Of a stretch of DNA of 64,000 nucleotides, positions 1 to 8,396 are shown in pieces. This DNA comes from Shewanella subflava (lineage in GTDB: Bacteria; Pseudomonadota; Gammaproteobacteria; Enterobacterales; Shewanellaceae): the NCBI RefSeq assembly GCF_025971955.1, contig NZ_JAPDMX010000011.1, positions 1 through 64,000 of the forward strand, in the 5' to 3' direction. The notes under the pieces are model-generated. The model searched no databases and was not told the DNA's origin. It saw nothing but the letters and a program-made list of their open reading frames with translations. Both the position numbers and the translations under genes were made by a program. Numbering within the stretch: the first letter of the stretch is position 1; the number at the start of each line of letters is the position of its first letter.

Positions 1-52
1 CGCACTCTTAATAAAAGCAGGCGTGCCAGTTCAAGTCTGGCCTCGGGTACCA
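1..52 (+). tRNA. 3' part of tRNA-Leu (5' end outside window)
   Basis: The window opens inside a class II tRNA. Visible are a long variable arm closed by CGC/GCG, a T arm with stem GCCAG/CTGGC around loop TTCAAGT, the 3' acceptor strand CTCGGGT, a discriminator A and an encoded CCA. The 5' half and anticodon lie upstream. The second copy (133-193) retains the anticodon-loop bases AAAA before stem TCCCT, which fits only an NAA anticodon, so leucine UAA or CAA. Whether the upstream part is intact cannot be seen. Confidence 0.75.
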
Positions 53-84
53 TTATTAAACTTGCTTGCAAGTGATGGATAAAT

Positions 85-111
85 AAGCCTCAACTTAGTT
101 GGGGCTTTTTT
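85..111 (+). terminator. Rho-independent terminator after the tRNA-Leu end
   Basis: Stem AAGCCTCAAC/GTTGGGGCTT with loop TTA, followed by a T run. It lies 33 bases after the tRNA CCA and would end the tRNA transcript. Confidence 0.7.
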
Positions 112-132
112 ATGTCCGCAATTTAACGATAC

Positions 133-193
133 AAAATCCCTCGCACTCTTGATAAAAGCAGGCGTGCCAGTTCAAGTCTGGCCTCGGGTACCA
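133..193 (+). pseudogene. Partial tRNA-Leu copy: 3' half only
   Basis: Bases 142-224 repeat bases 1-83 with a single difference (G at 151, A at 10), covering variable arm, T arm, acceptor 3' strand, CCA and 31 bases of flank. Similarity to a leucine tRNA begins at the anticodon loop (AAAATCCCT, 133-141). Upstream of that there is no acceptor 5' strand, D arm or anticodon stem 5' strand, so it cannot fold into a tRNA. Such 3'-half copies arise at integrase attachment sites in tRNA genes or as tandem tRNA-tail repeats. Confidence 0.75.
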
Positions 194-365
194 TTATTAA
201 ACTTGCTTGCAAGTGATGGATAAAATAGCCTCGACATTATCTGGGCTTTTTTATGGCTCAAATTTGATTTGGCTCAACGTCAGCCATTGCTCATTTTCAC
301 AAGCGATATCATTAATAGTTTGTCTTTCAATGGCGACTAATGTGATTAATGTTAAGACAAATATA

Positions 366-400
366 AACAGGCCTGAAACAATTAATGTTGCAGGCCTGTT
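366..400. terminator. Inverted repeat beyond the 3' end of ybiT
   Basis: Perfect 10-base arms AACAGGCCTG and CAGGCCTGTT separated by 15 bases, about 40 bases beyond the ybiT stop on the minus strand. The following bases are AT-rich but lack a clean T run, so termination is plausible rather than certain. Confidence 0.45.
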
Positions 401-441
401 ATTGTGTTAAATATTTTACTGACTATCAGTAAAATGACGAC

Positions 442-2037
442 TTAACTTGTCAGCGGATTTTGGCTAGCAAGGTATTCGTCAAATGTACCCTGAAAATTGA
501 TCAATTTTTTATCTTTGACGTCAATGATGCGTGTCGCTAGCGAAGAGACAAATTCTCTATCGTGGCTGACAAATATCAAAGTGCCTTCAAACAGTTTTAG
601 GGCTTGGTTGAGCGCCTCAATCGCTTCCATATCCATATGGTTTGTTGGCTCATCCATGACTAGCACGTTGATATCCATCATCATGAGTTTACCGAATAAC
701 AGGCGGTTCTTTTCACCACCAGAGCAGTTGCGGACTTTTTTGTTGGCATCGTCTTCGGTAAATAACAAACGGCCTAACATACCGCGAACCATTAAATCGT
801 TATGCTTGGGTGTGCGCCATAATGACATCCAATCAAAGAGACTCATGTCATTGTCGAAATCGGCGCTGCTGTCTTGTGGGCAATAACCAATCGCGGCATT
901 TTCAGACCACTTAATGCGGCCATGATTATGGGATATTTCATTAACTAAGCAACGAAGCAGGGTGGTTTTACCTACGCCATTTTCACCAATAATTGCGAGC
1001 TTTGAACCGGCTTCGAGAATGAGGTTACCATGTTCGAATAACACTTCGTCAAAACCATGGCCTAATTCCTCTAAAACAAGTGCTTGACGGTGTAGTTTTT
1101 TACTTTCAGTAAAGCGAATAGACGGGGTGATCCGGCTTGATGATTTCACCTCATCTAATTTAATTTTATCCATCTTTTTGGCGCGTGAGCTGGCTTGTTT
1201 AGCTTTTGAAGCATTGGCACCAAAACGATTAACAAAGTCTTGTAGTTCTTCTATTTCAGCACTTTTTTTCGCATTTCCTGCAAGCAATTGCTCGCGCAGT
1301 AAGCTGGATTGGGCAAGGAAATATTCATAGTTACCTGGGTAAATCCGCAGTTCGCCATAATCAATATCCGCCATGTGCGTACAAACTGAGTTTAAGAAGT
1401 GACGGTCATGTGAAATAATAATCATGGTGCATTTACGTTTATTGAGCTCTGTGCCTAACCAGCTTATGGTATGGATGTCTAAGTTGTTGGTAGGTTCATC
1501 CAATAGCAATATATCAGGGTTAGCAAATAGAGCTTGTGCGAGCAACACACGTAATTTCCAGCCGGGCGCTACCTGCTGCATTAACCCAAAGTGAAAAGAC
1601 TCCTCGATACCAGCTTCTAATAAAATTTCACCGGCACGGCTTTCTGCTGTGTATCCATCCATTTCAGCAAATTGGCTTTCAAGATCGCCTACACGCATGC
1701 CGTCCTCATCGGTCATTTCTGCTTTGTTGTAGATGAAATCGCGCTCCTGCTTTACTTTCCAAAGCTTAACATCACCCATGATCACCGCATCTACGACGCT
1801 ATATTGTTCGAATGCAAATTGGTCTTGGCTTAGCGTGCCGACTTTTAACCCTGGTGAAATGGAAACATTACCCGAGGTTGGGGCAAGCTCGCCGCTAAGG
1901 ATTTTCATGAAGGTAGATTTACCACATCCATTAGCGCCGATTAAGCCATAACGATTGCCATGTCCGAACTGAGCAGAGATGTTTTCAAACAATGGTTCAG
2001 GACCAAATTGCATAGTAATATTTGCGGTAGAAATCAA
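442..2037 (-). CDS. ybiT: ABC-F family ATPase YbiT
   Basis: A soluble ABC-F protein with two ATP-binding domains and no membrane segment, 531 residues like E. coli YbiT (about 530). Domain 1 has Walker A GANGCGKS (residues 34-41), a degenerate signature in [12 protein letters not shown] and Walker [12 protein letters not shown] charged linker near residues 240-300 precedes domain 2, with Walker [10 protein letters not shown], signature CSGGEKNR, Walker [11 protein letters not shown] and the switch histidine in VSHDRE. ABC-F proteins bind the ribosome near the E site and relieve or regulate stalled translation. The precise YbiT role is less defined than that of EttA. It is transcribed alone. 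Confidence 0.95.
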   Translation of the reverse strand: MISTANITMQFGPEPLFENISAQFGHGNRYGLIGANGCGKSTFMKILSGELAPTSGNVSISPGLKVGTLSQDQFAFEQYSVVDAVIMGDVKLWKVKQERDFIYNKAEMTDEDGMRVGDLESQFAEMDGYTAESRAGEILLEAGIEESFHFGLMQQVAPGWKLRVLLAQALFANPDILLLDEPTNNLDIHTISWLGTELNKRKCTMIIISHDRHFLNSVCTHMADIDYGELRIYPGNYEYFLAQSSLLREQLLAGNAKKSAEIEELQDFVNRFGANASKAKQASSRAKKMDKIKLDEVKSSSRITPSIRFTESKKLHRQALVLEELGHGFDEVLFEHGNLILEAGSKLAIIGENGVGKTTLLRCLVNEISHNHGRIKWSENAAIGYCPQDSSADFDNDMSLFDWMSLWRTPKHNDLMVRGMLGRLLFTEDDANKKVRNCSGGEKNRLLFGKLMMMDINVLVMDEPTNHMDMEAIEALNQALKLFEGTLIFVSHDREFVSSLATRIIDVKDKKLINFQGTFDEYLASQNPLTS

Positions 2038-2202
2038 AGCAAGTTTCCAAATGAGTGGTACAGAATATTTATCGACAAGCGGCTAGGTTTAGCATTGTGA
2101 GAATAAAACTGATATGAAAGAGTATTTAGGGCGCGAATTATACAGGTAAGTGGTCAATTGTCGATTTATAATGCAATAGAACAATATGGCATGAGATAAA
2201 TC

Positions 2203-2226
2203 AAAGCCCTAAATTGATAGGGCTTT
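2203..2226 (-). terminator. Terminator hairpin after can
   Basis: Stem AAAGCCCTA/TAGGGCTTT with a six-base loop, just beyond the can stop codon on the minus strand. The T run after it is short, so strength is uncertain. Confidence 0.5.
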
Positions 2227-2250
2227 ATGCTGATGGAGATATTGATAAGG

Positions 2251-2868
2251 TTATTTCGCGGTGTTCATTGCCGTTTCGCGATCTATTGTCACATCTAAAT
2301 CAGTTAACAGGCCGTTATCGATTCCGTAAATCCAGCCATGAACTGAAACATTCTGGCCTCTTTCCCAAGCTTCTTGCAATATGGGCGAAGAGGTGACGTT
2401 AGCTACCTGCTCAATAACGTTTAATTCACATAAACGATTAAATTTAGTTTTCTCATCTAACTCGGCTAACTCAGCCTGATGCATACGGTAAATGTCTCGC
2501 AAATGTCCTAACCAATTATCAATTAATCCCAGACGTTGATTCTTCATTGCCGCTTTTACACCACCGCAGCCATAATGACCGACGACCATGATATGTTTTA
2601 CATTCAAAACATCAATGGCATATTGCAATACGGATAAGCAATTTAAATCAGTGTGGATGACCATATTGGCAATATTACGGTGTACGAAAACTTCACCAGG
2701 CATCAAATCGATAATTTGATTGGACGGAACGCGGCTATCTGAGCAACCAATCCAAAGGTATTCAGGATTTTGTTGTTTTGCGAGTTTTTCAAAAAATGAT
2801 GGGTCTTCTTGATTTATGCGTTGTGCCCAACGACGATTATTATCGAAAAGCGGTTTAAGCAGTTTCAT
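2251..2868 (-). CDS. can: Beta-class carbonic anhydrase
   Basis: Interconverts CO2 and bicarbonate in the cytoplasm, supplying bicarbonate to carboxylases. The beta-class zinc site is complete: Cys42 and Asp44 in CSDSRVP, His98 and Cys101 in HYGCGG. These numbers match E. coli Can when translation starts at the ATG at 2868. An in-frame GTG two codons earlier (2874) is open but breaks that numbering, so 2868 is preferred, with GTGAG just upstream as a likely ribosome site. Length is 205 residues against about 220 in E. coli. Single gene with its own terminator-like hairpin. Confidence 0.95.
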   Translation of the reverse strand: MKLLKPLFDNNRRWAQRINQEDPSFFEKLAKQQNPEYLWIGCSDSRVPSNQIIDLMPGEVFVHRNIANMVIHTDLNCLSVLQYAIDVLNVKHIMVVGHYGCGGVKAAMKNQRLGLIDNWLGHLRDIYRMHQAELAELDEKTKFNRLCELNVIEQVANVTSSPILQEAWERGQNVSVHGWIYGIDNGLLTDLDVTIDRETAMNTAK

Positions 2869-3104
2869 AGTCACTCACATGGCAATAGCACGATAAAATG
2901 ACGTGCTTATTGTAATTTTCTTACGAGTATATCAGTAAAGTTGGCAGATCTGGTCTATCCAATTTAAGTTAATTTTAATCATTGTGAAAATCAGCTCAAG
3001 TAAAATATGCTTAACAAAGAGTGCAATGCTTATTACTGAATCATCCGGCTTCTATTAACTGAGGTACCCCAAATAAGGTCTGATTGAAAGTTAAACAGCA
3101 TATA

Positions 3105-3137
3105 AAAAAGCGAAGTAATATGATTACTTCGCTTTTT
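3105..3137. terminator. Strong bidirectional terminator after letB
   Basis: Perfect 15-base stem AAAAAGCGAAGTAAT/ATTACTTCGCTTTTT with loop ATG, flanked by A and T runs, 21 bases beyond the letB stop. It would end the letA-letB transcript. Confidence 0.85.
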
Positions 3138-3157
3138 ATAGTCAACCTAAGCACTAA

Positions 3158-5830
3158 TTATGGTTGAGCGGGTTGCCATTCTTCCCATTCGGGTTTCATA
3201 CGGTTTTGTAACTTAAACTCGCTTGATGGGCTTATGCCATTGATATTGGTTGTGATGTCTTTTGTTATTACAGATATACCACCCGATAACAAGGTTTCTA
3301 ACGAGCCTGTTTCAATTTGTGCACCTGAGAATATACCTACTTCAAGTTTAATCCCAGATGCATCCCAGAATTGGCTACTGGTATTGACTAAATGCGTATA
3401 TTCAGAGCGTATATGTGCAAACATTAATACCTGTTGGCCTGTTTGGGATAGGTTATATCCATCAATTTGACCAATTGCAATCCCTCTAAAAAAGATAGGT
3501 GTACCCACTTTTATTGACCCTAATTGTTTGTCAATTAAGGTAAAAGTGAGTGCATCTTTAGGCGTGTTAGCATCATAACGCGCGGCTAGTTTCGCCTCAA
3601 ACTGGTGTGTCATTGATTCGCTATCTCCGGGTAATACCCCAATGTAAGCGCCAGTAATTAGAGTATCTACATCTCTAATGCCCGCTAAAGAGACTTGCGC
3701 GTCAACGACAAAGTACTCGGTATTTTGTTTACTAAAATGTGTAGCATATTCACCATATAAATAGGCACTGGCAATTTGTTTTGACAAATCTTTTGCCAGC
3801 TTAACTTGTTTTACTTCACCTATTTTGTGGCCTCTAAAACGAATAGGGGAATTAGCTTCAATCTTGGCACTTGCAGGTAGAGTGATGGTAATCGGTTTAG
3901 CCTGAGTTAAGGCTAGATGCTGGTTATCATAAAGCTGATCATTAATGGTGATACCCGCTTGAGAGGATAAACTGTCAATATTGACCGATTTGAAAATTTC
4001 GTCATCGATAAATCCTAACGAGATACTGCCTTTAATGGCACCTGCAAGCGGCGCAACATCAATTTTAACCCCGGCTAAACTGGCGTTAACTGACATGGCT
4101 TCATTACGCCAAAAAACGGTGTTAGCTTGGAGTAACTGCTCGAATTGTTTATCGATTGCTAAATTGAGCGAAAATAGATCTGTTGTGGCTTGCCACTCTA
4201 TTTTTGTAATTTGGCCAATTTGCATTTTCTTATAGTAAATGGGGGCACCTTCACTCAGGCTTGCACCATCAAGGCTGTTCAACACCAATTTAATTTTTTG
4301 CTGTTCGGTAAAAAGTTTCTGTGCGGATTCAATACTGTCATAAATTTTAAATTGACTGCCTGATTTGGCTAATTTTTTCGACTGATTCGGTACTAATGAT
4401 ACCGCCCCTTCAAGTAGCGTGGTGACATCACGGGTTTCAAACTTAATATTGTCAAGAGAGGCATCTAATTTAATCGCTTTCTCACTGATGAAATAACTTC
4501 CTTCAGTGACAAGCGATTTAAATTCAGGAAAAATCTCTACTTGATATTGCACCGCTGAAAAATCATCCGTCAATTGACTTGATATAACTGTACCTATTGG
4601 TAACTGCTTGTATCTCACTTGAGCGCCAATAGACATACCTGTGTGTGAGTCAGATAATAAGGTTAAAGACAGTTTTTGTTGAGTGAACAAATCGGGTGGT
4701 GTCTGTTCTAATAAGAAGCTTGTCGGCAATTCATCGGAAGCCGTTCCTGGAAGTATATTGATTACATTCCCCGTGACTAAGCGTGATAAATGTTTCATGC
4801 CAGACAGTGATATGTCAGCACCAGAAATCCAAAAACGACTATCTGAAGTCAGTAACGAACGATATTGTTTTTCAAGCGATACCTGTAACGATACACCTGA
4901 ATCGGTTAAAGATACTTTTTCGACTTTACCGACCACGACACCGCGATAAATCACACTAGCGTTAATATTAATATCTTCTGCTTGATCGAGATGTAAATTA
5001 AAAACTAAACCACCATTTGCTTGTTCTTCATCAGCATATAATGTGAATACATCACCGTTTTCGGCCTGCTCAATCTCTGTCCCAGTATTAAAACTGATCC
5101 CGCCAGCCAGAATGGATGCCAGACTCTCGCTATTGATTTTTACCCCCGCTAAAGAAGCATCAATTTTTAATCCTGATGCATTCCAAAAATGCGAGTCAGT
5201 ATGAACAAGGTGGGCGTATTGTTCTTGAATAAAGGCACTGATGATGACATTTTCACTGCCAGATAGGCGATAACCTACAACACTTCCCACGGGGATCTGA
5301 CGATAAAAAATCGATGAGCCTACGTCAATTGAGCCTAATTTTTCTGCGTGTAACTCTATTACAATGCCTTCGCTGCCAGGAGTGATTGCAGGCGCTTCTC
5401 TTTGGGCTTCAAAATGAGAACGTGATTTGCCATCACCTGGTTGTATGGCGATATAATTACCTGAAAAAAGCGTTTCTAAGCCTTCAACGCCTGTAATGCT
5501 GGCTTTGGGTTTGACCAGCCAGAATTGGGTGTTGTCATTTAAAAACGGATCTGCGCGATAATCCATCACGACTTTAACATTTACGCCATTCAAATCTTTA
5601 TCAAGGCTCACATCAGTGACTTTACCTACCGTTAGACCCTGATATTTTACTAAGGTTTTACCCACATCAATACCGGTAGCACTAGGAAAATGAATAGTGA
5701 TTTCTACACCAGATTCTTTAATGCTTTTTATGCCTAACCAAGCACCGAGCATTAACGCGACAATCGGCAATAACCATATGGGCGAGAAAAGTTTTTTCTT
5801 TACAACTTTTGGTGATTCAATTTGTGTCAT
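3158..5830 (-). CDS. letB: Intermembrane lipid transport protein LetB (YebT), seven MCE domains
   Basis: An inner-membrane-anchored periplasmic protein that in E. coli forms a stacked tube of MCE rings carrying phospholipids between the membranes. The N-terminal helix LLPIVALMLGAWLGI (about residues 18-32) is the anchor. Seven MCE repeats can be counted by their openings, for example VEITIHFPSA, IVIELHAEKL, LVFNLHLDQA, LSLTLLSDSH, IKLVLNSLDG, ITITLPASAK and LTFTLIDKQL, each followed by a GxxVxYxxxxVGxV-like core. Seven domains and 890 residues match LetB (877, seven) rather than PqiB (three). The start overlaps the upstream letA half by 14 bases, implying translational coupling. Confidence 0.93.
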   Translation of the reverse strand: MTQIESPKVVKKKLFSPIWLLPIVALMLGAWLGIKSIKESGVEITIHFPSATGIDVGKTLVKYQGLTVGKVTDVSLDKDLNGVNVKVVMDYRADPFLNDNTQFWLVKPKASITGVEGLETLFSGNYIAIQPGDGKSRSHFEAQREAPAITPGSEGIVIELHAEKLGSIDVGSSIFYRQIPVGSVVGYRLSGSENVIISAFIQEQYAHLVHTDSHFWNASGLKIDASLAGVKINSESLASILAGGISFNTGTEIEQAENGDVFTLYADEEQANGGLVFNLHLDQAEDININASVIYRGVVVGKVEKVSLTDSGVSLQVSLEKQYRSLLTSDSRFWISGADISLSGMKHLSRLVTGNVINILPGTASDELPTSFLLEQTPPDLFTQQKLSLTLLSDSHTGMSIGAQVRYKQLPIGTVISSQLTDDFSAVQYQVEIFPEFKSLVTEGSYFISEKAIKLDASLDNIKFETRDVTTLLEGAVSLVPNQSKKLAKSGSQFKIYDSIESAQKLFTEQQKIKLVLNSLDGASLSEGAPIYYKKMQIGQITKIEWQATTDLFSLNLAIDKQFEQLLQANTVFWRNEAMSVNASLAGVKIDVAPLAGAIKGSISLGFIDDEIFKSVNIDSLSSQAGITINDQLYDNQHLALTQAKPITITLPASAKIEANSPIRFRGHKIGEVKQVKLAKDLSKQIASAYLYGEYATHFSKQNTEYFVVDAQVSLAGIRDVDTLITGAYIGVLPGDSESMTHQFEAKLAARYDANTPKDALTFTLIDKQLGSIKVGTPIFFRGIAIGQIDGYNLSQTGQQVLMFAHIRSEYTHLVNTSSQFWDASGIKLEVGIFSGAQIETGSLETLLSGGISVITKDITTNINGISPSSEFKLQNRMKPEWEEWQPAQP

Positions 5831-6512
5831 TATGCGTTTCCAAACGGTCCCATAGTAAGCGTGTGTCTAACACTTTTGCTGCGAGTTGAGTGAGTAAAAT
5901 AACTAATGCAAATGCCGTTGCTGCTGGTGCAGGCTTTGCGTCTAACAATTGCCCCATATTAACTAATGCTACGGTCAAAGAGATAACAAATAAATCTAAC
6001 ATTGACCAGCGGCCAATCCACTCAATAATGTGAAAGCCGACCATCATTTTGCGTTTTGAGATTGGGATATTAAAACTGATCGCACATAAATAGAGTCCAA
6101 GACCAAATATTTTTAGCCAAGGAACAAGAATACTGGCGGTAAATACGATGATGGCAATTGGGAACATACCTGATTTAACCAAATGTGATATTCCACTAAA
6201 GATAGTGTCATTGGTAACCACACCTCGATTGGTTAATAACGTGATGGGATAAATATTTGCCAATATCAATAAAATTGTCGCCGTTACCAGTAAGGCCCAG
6301 CTCTGTTGAACACTTGCATAATTACGCGCACTTAATGGCGATTGGCAGCGGCTACAGTTTTGCTCTGTTAGCGCATTAACTTTTTTACAGGTCGCACAAA
6401 GGCACAGTCCCATTTTGAGCCCCTGCGGAGTGTCATTCAGGTTTTCATCAATGGCCATGGGATGCTGAGTATCTGGATCAGAGGGTAAAGTATCATTTTT
6501 CAACATGGACAT
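5817..6512 (-). CDS. LetA/PqiA-like membrane protein, C-terminal half gene
   Basis: Partner membrane protein of the MCE transporter LetB. A cytoplasmic zinc-ribbon-like segment with CATCKK and CSRCQS (two CxxC pairs, residues 38-60) precedes about four membrane helices, ending near residue 220; this is one PqiA domain. E. coli LetA (YebS) carries two such domains in one chain of about 427 residues. Here they are separate genes of 210 and 231 residues that overlap by 20 bases, so this is the second half. It overlaps letB by 14 bases at its 3' end. The product probably pairs with the upstream gene to give a LetA-equivalent. Confidence 0.85.
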   Translation of the reverse strand: MSMLKNDTLPSDPDTQHPMAIDENLNDTPQGLKMGLCLCATCKKVNALTEQNCSRCQSPLSARNYASVQQSWALLVTATILLILANIYPITLLTNRGVVTNDTIFSGISHLVKSGMFPIAIIVFTASILVPWLKIFGLGLYLCAISFNIPISKRKMMVGFHIIEWIGRWSMLDLFVISLTVALVNMGQLLDAKPAPAATAFALVILLTQLAAKVLDTRLLWDRLETHNDTN

Positions 6513-7125
6513 AACTCCACATATGCTCGAGGTTGTATTCTCGCTGTAAAAAAAGGATCGCTAAAAAAAGTAAGGTAAAACTTAATGTGCCCATACCAAA
6601 ATAGACATCAGAAAAGTCTGATAATTGAAATGCGGAAACAAGAAAGCTGATCACATAAATTTCTAACATGGTCATTTGTGACAACAAACCATGATTTTTA
6701 AGCAAACGACGATAAAAATTTTGCCAAAAAAGGGTCGTTAAATTCAATTTAATGATTAAGACTTGCATTAAAACTGACAATATTAATAGTGCTGGAGCAA
6801 TCACCGCAGAAGCGAGCACGGCCAAGCCTACGACCCAATAACCTTGTCCCCAAACTTCAACCGCTGTTTGGTAAACCGTGGTTGTCCGCACGCTGCCAAG
6901 AAAATTGATTTCAAGCACCGGCAAAAGATTAGCAGGAAAAAAAACAATCAGCGCGGTAATGCATAATGCAAGCAACCCGTTTAAGGAACAATAAGGTGTG
7001 TCATACAAGGCTGTATCACATCGAGGGCACAGTGCTCTGACATTAGAAGGCAACGCGCGCTTTCTAATAACAAAGTCACAGGAGCGACAAAGTATTGCTG
7101 CTTTAAATGATTTGGGTTCAGACAT
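6493..7125 (-). CDS. LetA/PqiA-like membrane protein, N-terminal half gene
   Basis: First gene of the MCE operon. Residues 12-40 hold the zinc-ribbon-like pattern CRSC...CPRC, followed by about four membrane helices (beginning LNGLLALCITALIVFF). It matches the N-terminal PqiA domain of E. coli LetA/YebS but stops after one domain. Its last 20 bases overlap the second half gene in another frame, which argues for an evolved split rather than sequencing error, since both halves have their own start and complete domain. Role inferred from family: inner-membrane component working with LetB. Confidence 0.85.
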   Translation of the reverse strand: MSEPKSFKAAILCRSCDFVIRKRALPSNVRALCPRCDTALYDTPYCSLNGLLALCITALIVFFPANLLPVLEINFLGSVRTTTVYQTAVEVWGQGYWVVGLAVLASAVIAPALLILSVLMQVLIIKLNLTTLFWQNFYRRLLKNHGLLSQMTMLEIYVISFLVSAFQLSDFSDVYFGMGTLSFTLLFLAILFLQREYNLEHMWSYVHVEK

Positions 7126-7266
7126 TATCGTTTTTATTAAGGCTATCCATCATCAATAAGTGCTTTATATTATACGAAAATAGCAATTTATATTAATAAT
7201 ATCGAAACAAAAGTGAAAACAAGTCAATTTTCTATTGCATCTGCCCCTTTAACTATGTCAATCTTT

Positions 7267-7286
7267 TACTGTATATAAAAACAGTG
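7267..7286 (+). promoter_or_regulatory. LexA (SOS) box of yebG
   Basis: TACTGTATATAAAAACAGTG contains the CTG-N10-CAG LexA half sites (7269-7284) with an AT-rich centre. It sits 13 bases before the yebG start, overlapping where a promoter would be. E. coli yebG is a known LexA target. Confidence 0.9.
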
Positions 7287-7297
7287 GAGATGCGTTC

Positions 7298-7582
7298 ATG
7301 GCAGTAATTACCCAGTTTGTCGTGGTAAGAGAAGGGGTTGAGAAGATGACATTTACATCGAAGAAAGAAGCTGATGCCTACGATAAAATGCTTGATGTAG
7401 TAGACAGTTTAGTGCCTTTCCTGTCAGCTTCTGATGTAAATTTAGATGAAAACACTTGCGAACAATTAGCATTTTACCTTGCCAATAACAAAGATGAGTT
7501 AAGTAATTTACTGAAAGGTGTCGTCAAAACAAAAGCCGCAGCTGAGCCAAAACCTAAAAAGAAAACGATTAAACAAGATTAA
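7298..7582 (+). CDS. yebG: SOS-induced DNA damage protein YebG
   Basis: A 94-residue protein matching E. coli YebG through its conserved N-terminal part, including REGVEKMTFTSKKEADAYDK (residues 10-29). The C-terminus is short and lysine-rich (KPKKKTIKQD), unlike the acidic end of the E. coli protein. The molecular function is not well established; the gene is DNA-damage inducible. GGAG at 7286-7289 lies eight bases before the ATG, and a LexA box lies immediately upstream. It is followed by msrC on the same strand, 73 bases on. Confidence 0.93.
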   Translation: MAVITQFVVVREGVEKMTFTSKKEADAYDKMLDVVDSLVPFLSASDVNLDENTCEQLAFYLANNKDELSNLLKGVVKTKAAAEPKPKKKTIKQD

Positions 7583-7655
7583 TTTTCTTAAGTTACAACT
7601 ACTGGTAGTCTGTGCAGATTAGTAGATGACGTCGGTTTAGGTTAAAGGAATACAA

Positions 7656-8114
7656 ATGAAAGCAGCGTTTTATGACACACTTATTCGTCAAGCAGAAGCC
7701 TTACTGGCAGATGAAGATGATTTAATTGCAGCAATGGCCAATTTTTCTGCATTGATTAACGATAATTTACCGGATTTAAATTGGGCGGGTTTTTATGTTG
7801 TTAAAAATGGCGTGTTAGTTCTCGGGCCATTTCAAGGTAAAGTTGCTTGCACCAGAATAGAATTTGGTAAAGGGGTTTGTGGCACTGCAGCTGCATCTAA
7901 TAAAACGCAAAGAGTGGCAGATGTGCATCAATTTGAAGGACATATTGCATGTGATGCTGCGAGTAATTCCGAAATAGTTGTACCTGTTAGGCAGCATGGT
8001 CAGGTAATAGCGGTACTCGATATTGACAGTCCATTACTCAATCGTTTCGATGAAGATGATCAAGTTGGCATTGAAATGTTAGTAAAACAGTTTGAAAATT
8101 GCTTATTTGGTTAA
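7656..8114 (+). CDS. msrC: Free methionine-(R)-sulfoxide reductase (GAF domain)
   Basis: Reduces free L-methionine-(R)-sulfoxide with electrons from thioredoxin, in the cytoplasm. The whole 152-residue chain is one GAF domain. Cys65, Cys75 and Cys99 (in VACTRI, GVCGTA and IACDAA) keep the 10- and 24-residue spacing of the three active-site cysteines of E. coli MsrC/YebR (84, 94, 118). Gene order yebG, msrC, proQ, prc resembles the yebR-proQ-prc order of E. coli. A terminator hairpin follows. Confidence 0.93.
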   Translation: MKAAFYDTLIRQAEALLADEDDLIAAMANFSALINDNLPDLNWAGFYVVKNGVLVLGPFQGKVACTRIEFGKGVCGTAAASNKTQRVADVHQFEGHIACDAASNSEIVVPVRQHGQVIAVLDIDSPLLNRFDEDDQVGIEMLVKQFENCLFG

Positions 8115-8167
8115 AATCCCAGCAATATGAGGCAAATGATTGTCGCAATCGCCGCAGCGAGCTTTAT

Positions 8168-8197
8168 AATAGCCTGCACCAAGGTGTGCTATTTTTT
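8168..8197 (+). terminator. Terminator after msrC
   Basis: Stem AATAGC/GCTATT with an inner GCACC/GGTGT stem, ending in six T. It separates msrC from proQ. Confidence 0.7.
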
Positions 8198-8396
8198 ACA
8201 ATAGCCCCAAAGAGAGACTAGTCTAAACCGCTGCAAATTTGTTAAGCTTTGTTTCCAAGGCTTTAGCAATACAGTTGTTAGTGCTAATTTATAGGTTAAG
8301 TGTCAGAAATACTGAAATACTTAGCAAATGATGAACGACTATTGGCTAAATAACTTTTTGCCATCTTTAGTCCCCTTATTTAACGTGGAAGTAAAA

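Larger units (their letters stand above)
1..224 (+). repeat. Tandem direct repeat of tRNA-Leu 3' end plus flank
   Basis: Two copies of at least 83 bases (1-83 and 142-224), offset by 141 bases and differing at one position. Each is followed by a different version of a terminator hairpin (85-111 and about 227-252). The left limit of copy 1 is beyond the window. Confidence 0.85.

Noticed and set aside
207..410. 67-codon open frame over the tRNA repeat spacer
   Set aside because: It starts inside the second tRNA-tail repeat, spans a terminator hairpin and has no ribosome site or recognisable domain.
442..2037. Damaged first signature motif in YbiT (APGWKLRV instead of LSGGE)
   Set aside because: The same degenerate form occurs in E. 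coli YbiT, so it is a family trait rather than a defect.
3158..5830. Tandem DNA repeats within letB
   Set aside because: The similarity is between MCE protein domains; the DNA has diverged and does not form a true nucleotide repeat.
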